From the NCBI GenBank assembly GCA_944326225.1, contig CALVDI010000018.1, positions 1-41,908 on the forward strand: a stretch of 41,908 nucleotides of DNA, in the 5' to 3' direction. Of this stretch, positions 25,026 through 33,059 are shown piece after piece. Source of the DNA: an uncultured Bacteroidales bacterium. GTDB lineage: Bacteria > Bacteroidota > Bacteroidia > Bacteroidales > UBA932. The notes below the pieces were generated by a model. It searched no databases. It saw only the letters and a program-made list of their open reading frames with translations, and was not told where the DNA came from. Made by a program: the position numbers and the translations under genes. How positions within the stretch are numbered: position 1 is the stretch's first letter; the number at the start of each line of letters is the position of its first letter.

Positions 25026-26459
25026 ATGAGACCATTGATCCACACCATAGTATTCTTGAGTCTGACGGCTGCTGTCCTGACCTCATGTGAGGGGCAAGGC
25101 GGAGAAGATCCGGCTACTTTCGAGTCATCGGTCGGAACGGCCATTCTCGGACATGAGGCCGGAGCGGCGGACACCGTACAGTGTACATTCGCGGATGCCT
25201 GGCAGATAACCGGAGGTGACAGCGACTGCGATGTCTCCCCGGCTTCAGGCCAGGCCGGACCCGCCGAGCTCGTAGTCACAGCACCCTCCGCCAACCCCGG
25301 TCTGTCCGAGAGGGAGTCCTACCTGACCATCCTGGACGGGGAGAGCACCTACGGCCTTCACATTATCCAGAAAGGCACTCCAGGACTCAGACTCCAAACG
25401 TCTTCCTACAGTGTAACTTACCGCGACAACACCCTTGAGATTCCTCTGGACGCCAACCTGGAGTTCGAGCCGTCCGCAGATGCTGACTGGCTGCAGATAG
25501 GCTCTGTTACAGAGTCGGAGCCGGTACTGCTCGGTGACGGCAAGACCGTGTCAGACTCCCTGCACAGCGTATTGTCCCTGAATGTAAGCGCCAATACTGG
25601 GCCTGACTCCCGTACTGCCGTACTCACGCTCAGCACTTCCGCTGGAGATTATGATATCAGCATCTCCCAGGCCGCGCCTCTGGCGGTCGACTGGGGCAAG
25701 GAGTTTTTCCGCAGAAGCACCATCCTGAAATTTACCGCCACCTGGTGCTACAACTGTCCTGTCATGGGCCATGCCCTCAACGATGCCCAGGCGCAGATGC
25801 CGGACCGGCTCATCCAGATGAGCATGTACGGGGCCAACTCAGAGGGCGGACTTACGTACTGGCAATGCTCCAAGTTCCAGGGCAGTGACATGTACGGTGT
25901 CGAGGGATTCCCGACAGGCATAGCGAACAATTTTGTGAAAGTCAACAACTCCCGTGACCTGGACCTGACAGAGGTGTTTACGGAGATCGTGAATGAGGCA
26001 GCGGAGAAATATCCCGCCAGCACCGGAATCAGGGCGGACATGAGCGTCTCGGAGGGCAAGGTGAGAATAAACGCGGATATTGCCGTGAAGCAGCAGAATG
26101 ACTACAAGATCTGCGTCTTCCTGGTCGAGAGCGGCATCATCTATCCGCAAGAGGGTGACGCACGTGACTACGAGCACAATTTCGTAGTCCGTGAGGTGCT
26201 TACAGACAACGTGTTCGGCGACCCGCTGGCCTCCGTCGGAGCTGAAGAGGTCATTGAATACACCCTGGAGGCAGATCTGCCCAGGTCAGTGCTCGTGCCG
26301 GAGAACACATCGGTGATAATAGCCGTAGCGCGGCCCGGCTCCGCTGATTCCGCCGGCAGTCTGACATATCCCAACGTGACATACATGGACCTGGACATCT
26401 ACGACAACGCCGTCATCGTGCCGGCAAACGGCTCCGTCGACCTTGCGTACGAGGAATAA
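25026..26459 (+). CDS. Omp28-like lipoprotein with thioredoxin CxxC
   Basis: A 477-residue lipoprotein starting at the ATG 25026 (MRPLIHTIVFLSLTAAVLTS then Cys); an in-frame TTG at 25002 would add eight residues before the signal. Two BACON/Ig-like domains come first (about 30-120, ending YGLHIIQKG, and about 122-225, ending YDISISQAAP). A thioredoxin-fold domain follows with STILKFTATWCYNCPVMGHA, the CxxC cysteines being 241 and 244, then GVEGFPTGIANNF, which resembles the cis-Pro loop. The C-terminal region (KICVFLVESGIIYPQEG, YEHNFVVREVLTDNVFGDPL) is characteristic of Omp28-related proteins of Porphyromonas/Bacteroides. It could act as a surface or periplasmic thiol oxidoreductase or use the fold for adhesion. 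Likely cotranscribed with the BACON lipoprotein upstream. Confidence 0.85.
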   Translation: MRPLIHTIVFLSLTAAVLTSCEGQGGEDPATFESSVGTAILGHEAGAADTVQCTFADAWQITGGDSDCDVSPASGQAGPAELVVTAPSANPGLSERESYLTILDGESTYGLHIIQKGTPGLRLQTSSYSVTYRDNTLEIPLDANLEFEPSADADWLQIGSVTESEPVLLGDGKTVSDSLHSVLSLNVSANTGPDSRTAVLTLSTSAGDYDISISQAAPLAVDWGKEFFRRSTILKFTATWCYNCPVMGHALNDAQAQMPDRLIQMSMYGANSEGGLTYWQCSKFQGSDMYGVEGFPTGIANNFVKVNNSRDLDLTEVFTEIVNEAAEKYPASTGIRADMSVSEGKVRINADIAVKQQNDYKICVFLVESGIIYPQEGDARDYEHNFVVREVLTDNVFGDPLASVGAEEVIEYTLEADLPRSVLVPENTSVIIAVARPGSADSAGSLTYPNVTYMDLDIYDNAVIVPANGSVDLAYEE

Positions 26460-26485
26460 TCCCTTGCACTTCATCATAAAACAAC

Positions 26486-26516
26486 GGCGGCAGGAATGTC
26501 CCGGCCGCTCTTTTTT
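26486..26516 (+). terminator. Rho-independent terminator
   Basis: GCGGC (26487-26491) pairs with GCCGC (26504-26508), extended by a G.U outside and GG/CC inside, followed by TC and six Ts (26511-26516). It closes the BACON/Omp28-like operon. Confidence 0.82.
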
Positions 26517-26527
26517 ACGGAAGTGGC

Positions 26528-26558
26528 TTTGAAATCAGCGGAGCAGTACCTATCTTTG
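26528..26558 (+). promoter_or_regulatory. Promoter of the AAA-ATPase/nuclease-like gene
   Basis: TTTG (26528-26531), 19 bp, TATCTTTG (26551-26558), both perfect. A purine-rich AAAGGAGAG sits 6 bp before the ATG at 26604, an unusually strong Shine-Dalgarno sequence for this phylum. Confidence 0.8.
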
Positions 26559-26603
26559 TATCTGCCGGAATGGAACGGTGGATAAAGGTAAAGGAGAGCT
26601 GCC

Positions 26604-28352
26604 ATGGAAGAGCAAGTAAAGAGAATACCCTACGGGAAGGCCCGTTTCGAGGATGTCCGCACAGGCAATTTCTACTATGTGGACAAGACCATGTACCTGC
26701 CCCAGATGGAGGATGCGGGCGATTATCTTTTTCTGATAAGGCCAAGACGCTTCGGAAAAAGCATGTTCGTCAGCATGCTCAGGGCCTACTACGACATCGC
26801 GGCGGCGGACAGGTTCGATCGCCTGTTCGGTGGGCTGTGGATACATGAGCACCCCACGCTGCTGAAGAACTCCTTCCAGGTCATCTACTTCGATTTTTCC
26901 CTCATCGGCACCGGCAAAGGGATTGAGGACTTAGAGCGCAACTTCAACTCCTATTGCGGAATAACGCTCGATACCTTCGCAGAGACATACGCGAAATTCT
27001 ACGATGAGAGTTTTGTCAGTGAAGTCAAGTCTATGGTGACAGCGGGAGACAAGCTCAACTACATCAATTCCAAGGCCACGGCAAGAGGCTATTCCCTTTA
27101 TCTGATAATCGACGAGTACGACAACTTTACGAATGTCATCCTCAGCGACGGCGGCAAGGAGATGTTCCGCAACCTCACCCACGCCAGCGGCTTCTACAGG
27201 GAGTATTTCAAGATATTCAAGGCCATGTTCTGCAGGGTGTTCCTCATCGGTGTGTCTCCGGTGACTCTTGACGACCTCTCCAGCGGCTACAACATAGACT
27301 GGAACATCTCGCAGGACCCGAGGTTCAACCACATGCTCGGATTCACGGAAACTGACGTGGAGGTGATGCTCCGTTACTACAAAGAGCACGGGAAACTCCG
27401 TACGGACGCTGATATAGAGGCCATGACCGCTGAGATGAAGCCGTGGTACAACAACTACTGCTTCTCACAGGAATGCCTAAGGGACGCCCGTCTGTACAAC
27501 TGCGACATGGTCTTCTACTACCTCAATCACCAGATTGCTTTCGGGAAGCCGCCCAAGGAAATGGTGGACAAGAACATCCGTACGGACTACCGCAAGCTCA
27601 GGATGCTGGCCGACATAGACAGGGGCAACCGGCGGGAGGACCGCATGAGTGTCGTCGAGGAAATTGCAGCTAATGGAAGTATCACCATGAAGCTCAGAAG
27701 CTCGTTTCCAGCGGAGCACATCACCGAGGACGAGAACTTCCGCAGTCTCCTCTACTACTACGGTCTGCTGACCATGGACCGGGAGGTCTTCGGGGAGCTG
27801 AGGATGGTTGTCCCGAACAACTGCGTGCAGGAGCAGTACTGGACTTTCATGAGGGACTACTACCGCAGGTCGGCGGATATGGACACCATAAAGCTGAGCG
27901 AGGATTTCTACCATCTGGCCGCCGACGGCGAATGGCGTCCCCTCGTAGAGCGCATCGCAGTCTCCTACCGCGAGTTGTCCTCGGTGCGCGACGCATCCCG
28001 CCGAGAGCACGACCTGCAGGGCTTCTTCAAGGCATACCTCGCGCTTAGTCCGCTGTATCTGGTCCGTCCTGAGATAGAGCTGAACTACGGCTACGGGGAC
28101 CTGCTCCTGCTGCCCGATAAGGCCCGATATCCGGAAGTCGCGCACAGTTATGTCATTGAGTTGAAATACCTCAAGGCCGGAGCATCTGAGGCCGAAACGG
28201 AAAAGGCCGAACGTGAGGCCGGGGAGCAGCTGCGCCGGTACGCCGCGGACAAGGCCTTGATGCGGTTGATCGCAGGCACCGCCCTGCATCTCATCACCAT
28301 AGTCTTCCGAGGCCCGGAGATGATTGTCTGTACGGAGCTGTCCGCTTCATAA
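26604..28352 (+). CDS. AAA-ATPase with PD-(D/E)XK nuclease-like domain
   Basis: A 582-residue cytoplasmic protein of the AAA-ATPase_like (DUF1703) type very common, often in many copies, in Bacteroidota. It begins with the usual PYGKARFEDVRTGNFYYVDK segment. Walker A is LIRPRRFGKSMFVSML (GKS at 51-53) and Walker B LYLIIDEYDNFTN (Asp170-Glu171). A linker region (MLGFTETDVEVMLRYYKEHG, then WYNNYCFS) leads to a helical middle and a C-terminal PDDEXK_9-type domain with YGYGDLLLLPD and YVIELKYLKAG, keeping D and E-x-K. Role unsettled in the literature; suggestions include mobile-element or defence-related DNA processing. It is flanked by its own promoter and by a perfect inverted repeat downstream (28400-28443), so it behaves as a single-gene insertion between unrelated operons. 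Confidence 0.88.
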   Translation: MEEQVKRIPYGKARFEDVRTGNFYYVDKTMYLPQMEDAGDYLFLIRPRRFGKSMFVSMLRAYYDIAAADRFDRLFGGLWIHEHPTLLKNSFQVIYFDFSLIGTGKGIEDLERNFNSYCGITLDTFAETYAKFYDESFVSEVKSMVTAGDKLNYINSKATARGYSLYLIIDEYDNFTNVILSDGGKEMFRNLTHASGFYREYFKIFKAMFCRVFLIGVSPVTLDDLSSGYNIDWNISQDPRFNHMLGFTETDVEVMLRYYKEHGKLRTDADIEAMTAEMKPWYNNYCFSQECLRDARLYNCDMVFYYLNHQIAFGKPPKEMVDKNIRTDYRKLRMLADIDRGNRREDRMSVVEEIAANGSITMKLRSSFPAEHITEDENFRSLLYYYGLLTMDREVFGELRMVVPNNCVQEQYWTFMRDYYRRSADMDTIKLSEDFYHLAADGEWRPLVERIAVSYRELSSVRDASRREHDLQGFFKAYLALSPLYLVRPEIELNYGYGDLLLLPDKARYPEVAHSYVIELKYLKAGASEAETEKAEREAGEQLRRYAADKALMRLIAGTALHLITIVFRGPEMIVCTELSAS

Positions 28353-28399
28353 TCATAGAAGGATGCCGCTCAGGATTCTTTGCGGTACTCCATTTTGTA

Positions 28400-28443
28400 A
28401 ACTGCACCCCAAAAGTTTTATGTCCAACTTTTGGGGTGCAGTT
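28400..28443. repeat. 18 bp perfect inverted repeat resembling insertion-sequence ends
   Basis: AACTGCACCCCAAAAGTT (28400-28417) and AACTTTTGGGGTGCAGTT (28426-28443) are exact reverse complements with an 8 bp spacer, TTATGTCC. The right half read inward gives CTGCACCCCAAAAGTTGGAC, close in style to the terminal repeats of IS150-group IS3 elements as I recall them. No transposase is nearby. It lies between convergent genes, so a shared terminator is the alternative, though no T tail follows on the plus side. Confidence 0.6.
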
Positions 28444-28487
28444 CAATTTCGGTACAGTACCTTTATTCAGTCTTACTGGCTGAGATA

Positions 28488-30167
28488 TCAGTCCTTCGTG
28501 GCATTCTCGAGCTTCTTCATGATCGAGAAGATGAATACGGCGGAGATGACGCAGAGGGCGATGAGGATAGACCACAGTACCCAGAGAGGCAGACCGCCCC
28601 AGAGCATACCGATGATGGACACCATGTAGTTGCCGATGGCGGTGGCCACGAACCAGAGACCCATCATCATGCCCTTGTACTTGGGAGGAGCGACCTTCGA
28701 CACGAAGGAGATACCCATCGGGGAGAGGAAGAGCTCGGCGAATGTCAGCACGAGATAGGTGGATATCAGTACGTTGGGAGTAACACGCTGGAATGTCGCG
28801 CCTTCCTTCAGGGCATCCGGGGTAGGCAGGCCGAGGGAGCCGAAGACCATAATCAGGAAGCCGAGGGCGGCGATGAACATGCCGATACCGATCTTGCGGG
28901 GAGCGGAAGGCTCCTTGCCCTTGGCTGCCAGGGCTCCGAAGACGGCCATGGACACGGGGGTCAGGGCCACTACGAAGAACGGGTTGAACTGCTGGAATAT
29001 CTGCGGCAGCAGGGTGACGGGCTTGTCACCGAGTGAGCGGTAGCTGAATATCAGGGCCACGATGGAGGCCAGTGTTACCAGGCCGGCAATGAGCTTGCTG
29101 CGCTTCTTCTCGGACTGGAAGATGGCGAAGGCTCCGTACACAGCGATGATGATCAGCACGAGGTTCAGCACATTGGCCAGAATCCTCGACAGACCGGTCA
29201 TCTCGGTAGCCGTGTAGTCACGGGCGAAGAAGGTCAGGGTGAGACCGTTCTGCTGGAAGGCCATCCAGAAGAAGATGACCACTGCGAACACGAGCAGCAG
29301 GGCGGTGATACGGGACTTGGTCTGCTCCTTGGTGAGCTCGACGACGGGCTGGGTGCTCTTGGCCTCGAGCTCGCGCTGGGTCACGTCGGCGTGCTTGAAG
29401 CTCTTGCGGAAGCCGAAGTAGATCAGGATAGAGAGTACCAGCGACACACAGGCCACGGCGAAGCCCCAGTGATAGGCTCCGGCGAGGGTGTCGATGTAGT
29501 GCTGGGAAAATGCAGTCAGGTCGGTCACGTCCGTCACGCCCTGGGCTGATGCCAGAGTCTGGAAGCGGCTGAGAGCATCGGGAGCCATGGAAGAGGCACC
29601 GGCCAGGTACTGGTTGGCCAGGGCCGGAATCTCACCGTTGTAGACAAGCCCCTCCTGTCTGAGGCAGAACTCGGTAATCTTGGTCGCCGCCGTGGGAGCG
29701 AAGAGCGAGCCGATATTGATGGCCATGTAGAACAGCGAGAAAGCCGCGTCCCTTTTGGACGAGTACTTGGGGTCGTCGTAGAGGTTGCCGACCATCACCT
29801 GCAGATTGCCCTTGAACAGGCCGGTACCCACCGCGATAAGCAGCAGCGAGCCGAACATGGCTATCTTTCCCATCAGGTCTCCGCCTGTCGGTATGGCCAG
29901 GCAGAAGTATCCCGCGAACATGACTATGATACCGGAAACGACCATCTTTCCGTAACCGAACTTGTCGGCGAGTATGCCTCCGATGAACGGCATGAAGTAA
30001 ACTGCCGCCAGGAAGCCTGCGTAGATGTTGGAGGTCACTGCCTCCGAGAAACCGAACTTCGCCTGCAGGAACAGGGTGAAGATCGCGAGCATCGTGTAAT
30101 AGCCAAAGCGCTCGCCCGTGTTGGCGAGGGCGAGCGCATATAGGCCTTTTGGTTGTCCTTTGAACAT
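28488..30167 (-). CDS. POT-family peptide transporter (second of pair)
   Basis: A 559-residue inner-membrane transporter of the proton-dependent oligopeptide (PTR2/POT) family with about 12-14 transmembrane helices, expected to import di- and tripeptides. Family motifs: NTGERFGYYTMLAIFTLFLQ in helix 1, GGILADKFGYGK after helix 2, and the second signature GTGLFKGNLQVMVGNLYDD. The helix-1 signature is normally ExxERFxYY, whereas here the first Glu is Asn (NTGERFGYY). The C-terminal half carries LSPMGISFVSKVAPPKYKGM, typical of POT. The gene starts 6 bp after the preceding POT gene on the minus strand and is the last gene of the run; it converges on the AAA-ATPase gene. Confidence 0.92.
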   Translation of the reverse strand: MFKGQPKGLYALALANTGERFGYYTMLAIFTLFLQAKFGFSEAVTSNIYAGFLAAVYFMPFIGGILADKFGYGKMVVSGIIVMFAGYFCLAIPTGGDLMGKIAMFGSLLLIAVGTGLFKGNLQVMVGNLYDDPKYSSKRDAAFSLFYMAINIGSLFAPTAATKITEFCLRQEGLVYNGEIPALANQYLAGASSMAPDALSRFQTLASAQGVTDVTDLTAFSQHYIDTLAGAYHWGFAVACVSLVLSILIYFGFRKSFKHADVTQRELEAKSTQPVVELTKEQTKSRITALLLVFAVVIFFWMAFQQNGLTLTFFARDYTATEMTGLSRILANVLNLVLIIIAVYGAFAIFQSEKKRSKLIAGLVTLASIVALIFSYRSLGDKPVTLLPQIFQQFNPFFVVALTPVSMAVFGALAAKGKEPSAPRKIGIGMFIAALGFLIMVFGSLGLPTPDALKEGATFQRVTPNVLISTYLVLTFAELFLSPMGISFVSKVAPPKYKGMMMGLWFVATAIGNYMVSIIGMLWGGLPLWVLWSILIALCVISAVFIFSIMKKLENATKD

Positions 30168-30173
30168 TGTATA

Positions 30174-31826
30174 TTAAGCTTTTTTACCTTCAGTGATTCG
30201 CTCGAGCCAGCGTACCATGCCGAGCATCGCACCCATGGAGATGAGACATGCTGCGACGAACACGCACCATGTGGCCCACAGAGGGATTGAGTCGTAGAGT
30301 ATGCCTCCGATGAACAGCAGCTGGTTGCCGATAGCTGTCGCCGCGAGCCAGCAGCCCTGCATGATACCCTGCAGATGAGGAGGCGCTACTTTTGACACGA
30401 ATGACAGTCCGAGAGGGCTGATGAACAGTTCTGCCGTGGTGAGGATGAAATACATGGCCACCATAACCAGCGGAGAAAGTCTCTGCGATGCGTCCAGACC
30501 TCCCATTGCGGCCACTTCTTCACTTGTAGGAAGACCGGCTGAACAGATGGTAAGGAAGATATAGGCCACAGCGGCGATACCCATGCCGATACCGATCTTC
30601 ATAGGAGTGGACGGCTCTTTGTCACGGTTGCGCAGCCATCCGAAGATACCGATGATGATAGGCGTCAGGAATACTACGAAGAAAGGATTGACGGACTGGA
30701 AGATCTCCGCTCCCACTATCTGAGTGAAGCCGAGGTCGATATTGATGACATCCAGGTTGATATAGTCACGGGCAAAATAGGTCAGGGAATATCCGTTCTG
30801 ATGGAAAGAGAACCAGAAGAAGATAACCACCGCGAATACAGCGAACAGGGCGTATATACGCTGGCGCACTTCCTTGGCATCCATCTTGACTTCCTCAACT
30901 GTAGGAGCCTGTGCGTTGTCACTGCCCTCTTTCGCAGCTGCTTTCTTGCTGTGGTCGGGAAGTCTCCTGCGGTTGGCGAGGAAGATCACGAGTGAAATCA
31001 GCATGGCCACGATGGCTGCGGCGAACGCATAATGGAAACCGGTGCTGAACACGTTGAGGTAGCTGTTAACGAAGTCACCGATGGTGTCGGCTGTATAGGC
31101 TGTGCCCCCGGATACCTGGGATGCCAGTTCCATCAGACGGCCGGAAGCCTGCTCGGTCATGGCCGTGCCGCCGTCAGCTGCGCGCAGCCATTGATGGCAG
31201 AGCTCCGGAAGGTCGGCATTGTAGGCGAATCCCTGCTTGCCGAGCCACCAGTTGCGGATACCGATGGCGATGAAAGGAGCGAAGAAACCTCCGATGTTTA
31301 TGAACATGTAGAAGATCTGGAAACCTACGTCGCGTTTCTTGGCGTATTTCTCATTGTCGTAGAGCTGTCCGACCACGGCCTGGAGGTTGCCTTTGAACAG
31401 ACCGTTACCGAATGCGATGACAAGGAGGCCGAAACATGTCAGCGTCAGGATGACGGCCATGTTGGAGACGGGGGTCTCGGTAGGCCATGCAATGATGAAA
31501 TAGCCCACGGCCATCAGGATAAGACCAGCCAGAATAGTTCCTTTGTAGTTCCTGGTCCTGTCGGCGATGATGCCTCCTACGAGTGCCAGCAGATAGATGG
31601 CCGCATAGAAGACGGAGTAGATCAGACCTGTCTGAGTCTTGTTGAGACCGAATTTCGATGAGATGAAGAGGGTCAGGATTGCCATCATGATGTAGAATCC
31701 GAAACGCTCTCCCATGTTTGCCAGCGCGGCGGGTATCAGGCCCTTGGGCTGGCCGTGACGGTTGGTGTAGTACACAAATCCCGCAGCCGCGAGAAGCAGT
31801 GCCGTCATGACGATAAATAGAATCAT
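30174..31826 (-). CDS. POT-family peptide transporter (first of pair)
   Basis: A 550-residue paralogue of the 28488-30167 transporter, same membrane family and expected role. It has an additional N-terminal hydrophobic segment (MILFIVMTALLLAAAGFVYY) before the conserved HGQPKGLIPAALANMGERFG. The helix-1 motif reads NMGERFGFY, again Asn where most POTs have Glu. GNGLFKGNLQAVVGQLYDN and LFISPLGLSFVSKVAPPHLQ are the other signatures. A cytoplasmic loop rich in Lys/Ala (HSKKAAAKEGSDNAQAPTVE) divides the halves. A -7 box on the minus strand (31871-31864) lies 37 bp before the ATG, so the pair can be transcribed on its own as well as by read-through from the porin gene. Confidence 0.92.
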   Translation of the reverse strand: MILFIVMTALLLAAAGFVYYTNRHGQPKGLIPAALANMGERFGFYIMMAILTLFISSKFGLNKTQTGLIYSVFYAAIYLLALVGGIIADRTRNYKGTILAGLILMAVGYFIIAWPTETPVSNMAVILTLTCFGLLVIAFGNGLFKGNLQAVVGQLYDNEKYAKKRDVGFQIFYMFINIGGFFAPFIAIGIRNWWLGKQGFAYNADLPELCHQWLRAADGGTAMTEQASGRLMELASQVSGGTAYTADTIGDFVNSYLNVFSTGFHYAFAAAIVAMLISLVIFLANRRRLPDHSKKAAAKEGSDNAQAPTVEEVKMDAKEVRQRIYALFAVFAVVIFFWFSFHQNGYSLTYFARDYINLDVINIDLGFTQIVGAEIFQSVNPFFVVFLTPIIIGIFGWLRNRDKEPSTPMKIGIGMGIAAVAYIFLTICSAGLPTSEEVAAMGGLDASQRLSPLVMVAMYFILTTAELFISPLGLSFVSKVAPPHLQGIMQGCWLAATAIGNQLLFIGGILYDSIPLWATWCVFVAACLISMGAMLGMVRWLERITEGKKA

Positions 31827-31863
31827 AAGTATGAATTTAAATTAATAATTTTTGTAGCGGTTG

Positions 31864-31871
31864 CAAATATA
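31864..31871 (-). promoter_or_regulatory. -7 box of the POT gene pair
   Basis: On the minus strand TATATTTG, a perfect -7 match, lies between the porin stop (31881) and the POT ATG (31826). Expected start near 31857. No clear TTTG at the -33 distance. Confidence 0.5.
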
Positions 31872-31880
31872 AAAAAAGTT

Positions 31881-33053
31881 TTAGAAAATATTCATAATGT
31901 AGATAAGTCCGAGTGAAAGCCTGTGCTCCTGCGCGGATGCGATACCGAGGGAAGTGCCGTAGCCGGTAGGGGAGGCATTGTAGTAGTTGTAGTGCAGGAA
32001 GAAGCGGAAATCCCGGCTTTTGGTCGGCATGTATTCAAGGCAGACCTGGGTGTTCCAGCTGGCACGGCACAGGCCTGCCGGTACGTCTCCGTAAGGTCTG
32101 TACAGACTTCCGTGCTCGATGGAGCCTTTCAGGAAAGCCGAGAACGAGGGACTGAAGAACAGGTGCAGGTAGCCTATTGCGGAGAAGTACTCCACGTGCT
32201 CAAGAGTACGGCTCAGTCCGTCGGGGAAGATGGAGGCCCGGCTGAGTATGCCGTTGGCATCCAGGTCCTGACGGGAATATATAAGATCAAAATAGACTCC
32301 CCACCAGTCGCTGCGGTAGGACTGACCCAGCTCGATGATCCACAGGTCTTTCCCGACCGCCTGGGAGCCGTAGGAGGCCGACCAGCGGAATTCCAGGGCA
32401 TTGTCCAGGAAGTTGCCGTTCCAGTTGATGGTGTACAGGAAGGGTGCTCTGGATGACTCTATGCCCTCCGGCAGTCCGCCATGGTAGTACTCTCCGTCGG
32501 AGACTCCTCTGAGATTGGAGACCTGCACGGCAAGGTCCTGGGTAGGAGTAATGTGCCAGGTGCCCATGACTCCGAGCTGATAGCAGGGGAAACTGCCGCC
32601 GAAGTCGCTGTACTGCATGACATACACCGGGGCAGCCCAGGCTTCCTGGCCTCCGAGGGCCATGACCTGCTTGCCGAAAGTCAGGGTAAACCGACGGACC
32701 GGAGTCCAGGCCATGTAGGCGTAGTCTATGGATTCCAGCAGGTTGTCAAATGTGTTGGAACGGAAGTTGGCGTTGAAGCTCTGGCGGAACTGGTAGTAGA
32801 TCTCCCGGTTCTTGCCGACTCTGCCCTCGATGTTCCAGCGGAAGTTGTCCATGCGGAAATGGACGGAGGGATCTTCGCCCCGGGGCATATCGGCCCTGAG
32901 CGAGCCGCGCATCTGAAAGGCCATGTCGTGGTTGTGCAGGAAAGTCTCGGAGACCTTGCCGTCCAGAAGGGTGTCTGTAATCGACCATGTCCGGGCCGCG
33001 TATGCTGAAACAGCCGCCGTCATGACGGCAATCAACAGGATAAGTCTTTTCAT
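31881..33053 (-). CDS. Outer-membrane porin (OprO/OprP-like)
   Basis: A 390-residue outer-membrane beta-barrel. Signal peptide MKRLILLIAVMTAAVSAYAA, likely cut after AYA. Alternating strands rich in aromatic residues follow (EIYYQFRQSFNANFRSN, AYMAWTPVRRFTLTFGKQVM, GYLHLFFSPSFSAFLKGSI, RFFLHYNYYNASPTGYG), and the chain ends in a C-terminal Phe (LSLGLIYIMNIF), as expected for barrel insertion. The FTLTFGKQ element and overall length match the phosphate-selective porin O/P family. The real solute is unknown; next to a glycoside hydrolase and two POTs it may admit oligosaccharides or peptides. It starts 6 bp after the fused S24-GH5 gene and precedes the POT pair by 54 bp. Confidence 0.82.
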   Translation of the reverse strand: MKRLILLIAVMTAAVSAYAARTWSITDTLLDGKVSETFLHNHDMAFQMRGSLRADMPRGEDPSVHFRMDNFRWNIEGRVGKNREIYYQFRQSFNANFRSNTFDNLLESIDYAYMAWTPVRRFTLTFGKQVMALGGQEAWAAPVYVMQYSDFGGSFPCYQLGVMGTWHITPTQDLAVQVSNLRGVSDGEYYHGGLPEGIESSRAPFLYTINWNGNFLDNALEFRWSASYGSQAVGKDLWIIELGQSYRSDWWGVYFDLIYSRQDLDANGILSRASIFPDGLSRTLEHVEYFSAIGYLHLFFSPSFSAFLKGSIEHGSLYRPYGDVPAGLCRASWNTQVCLEYMPTKSRDFRFFLHYNYYNASPTGYGTSLGIASAQEHRLSLGLIYIMNIF

Positions 33054-33059
33054 TACCGG

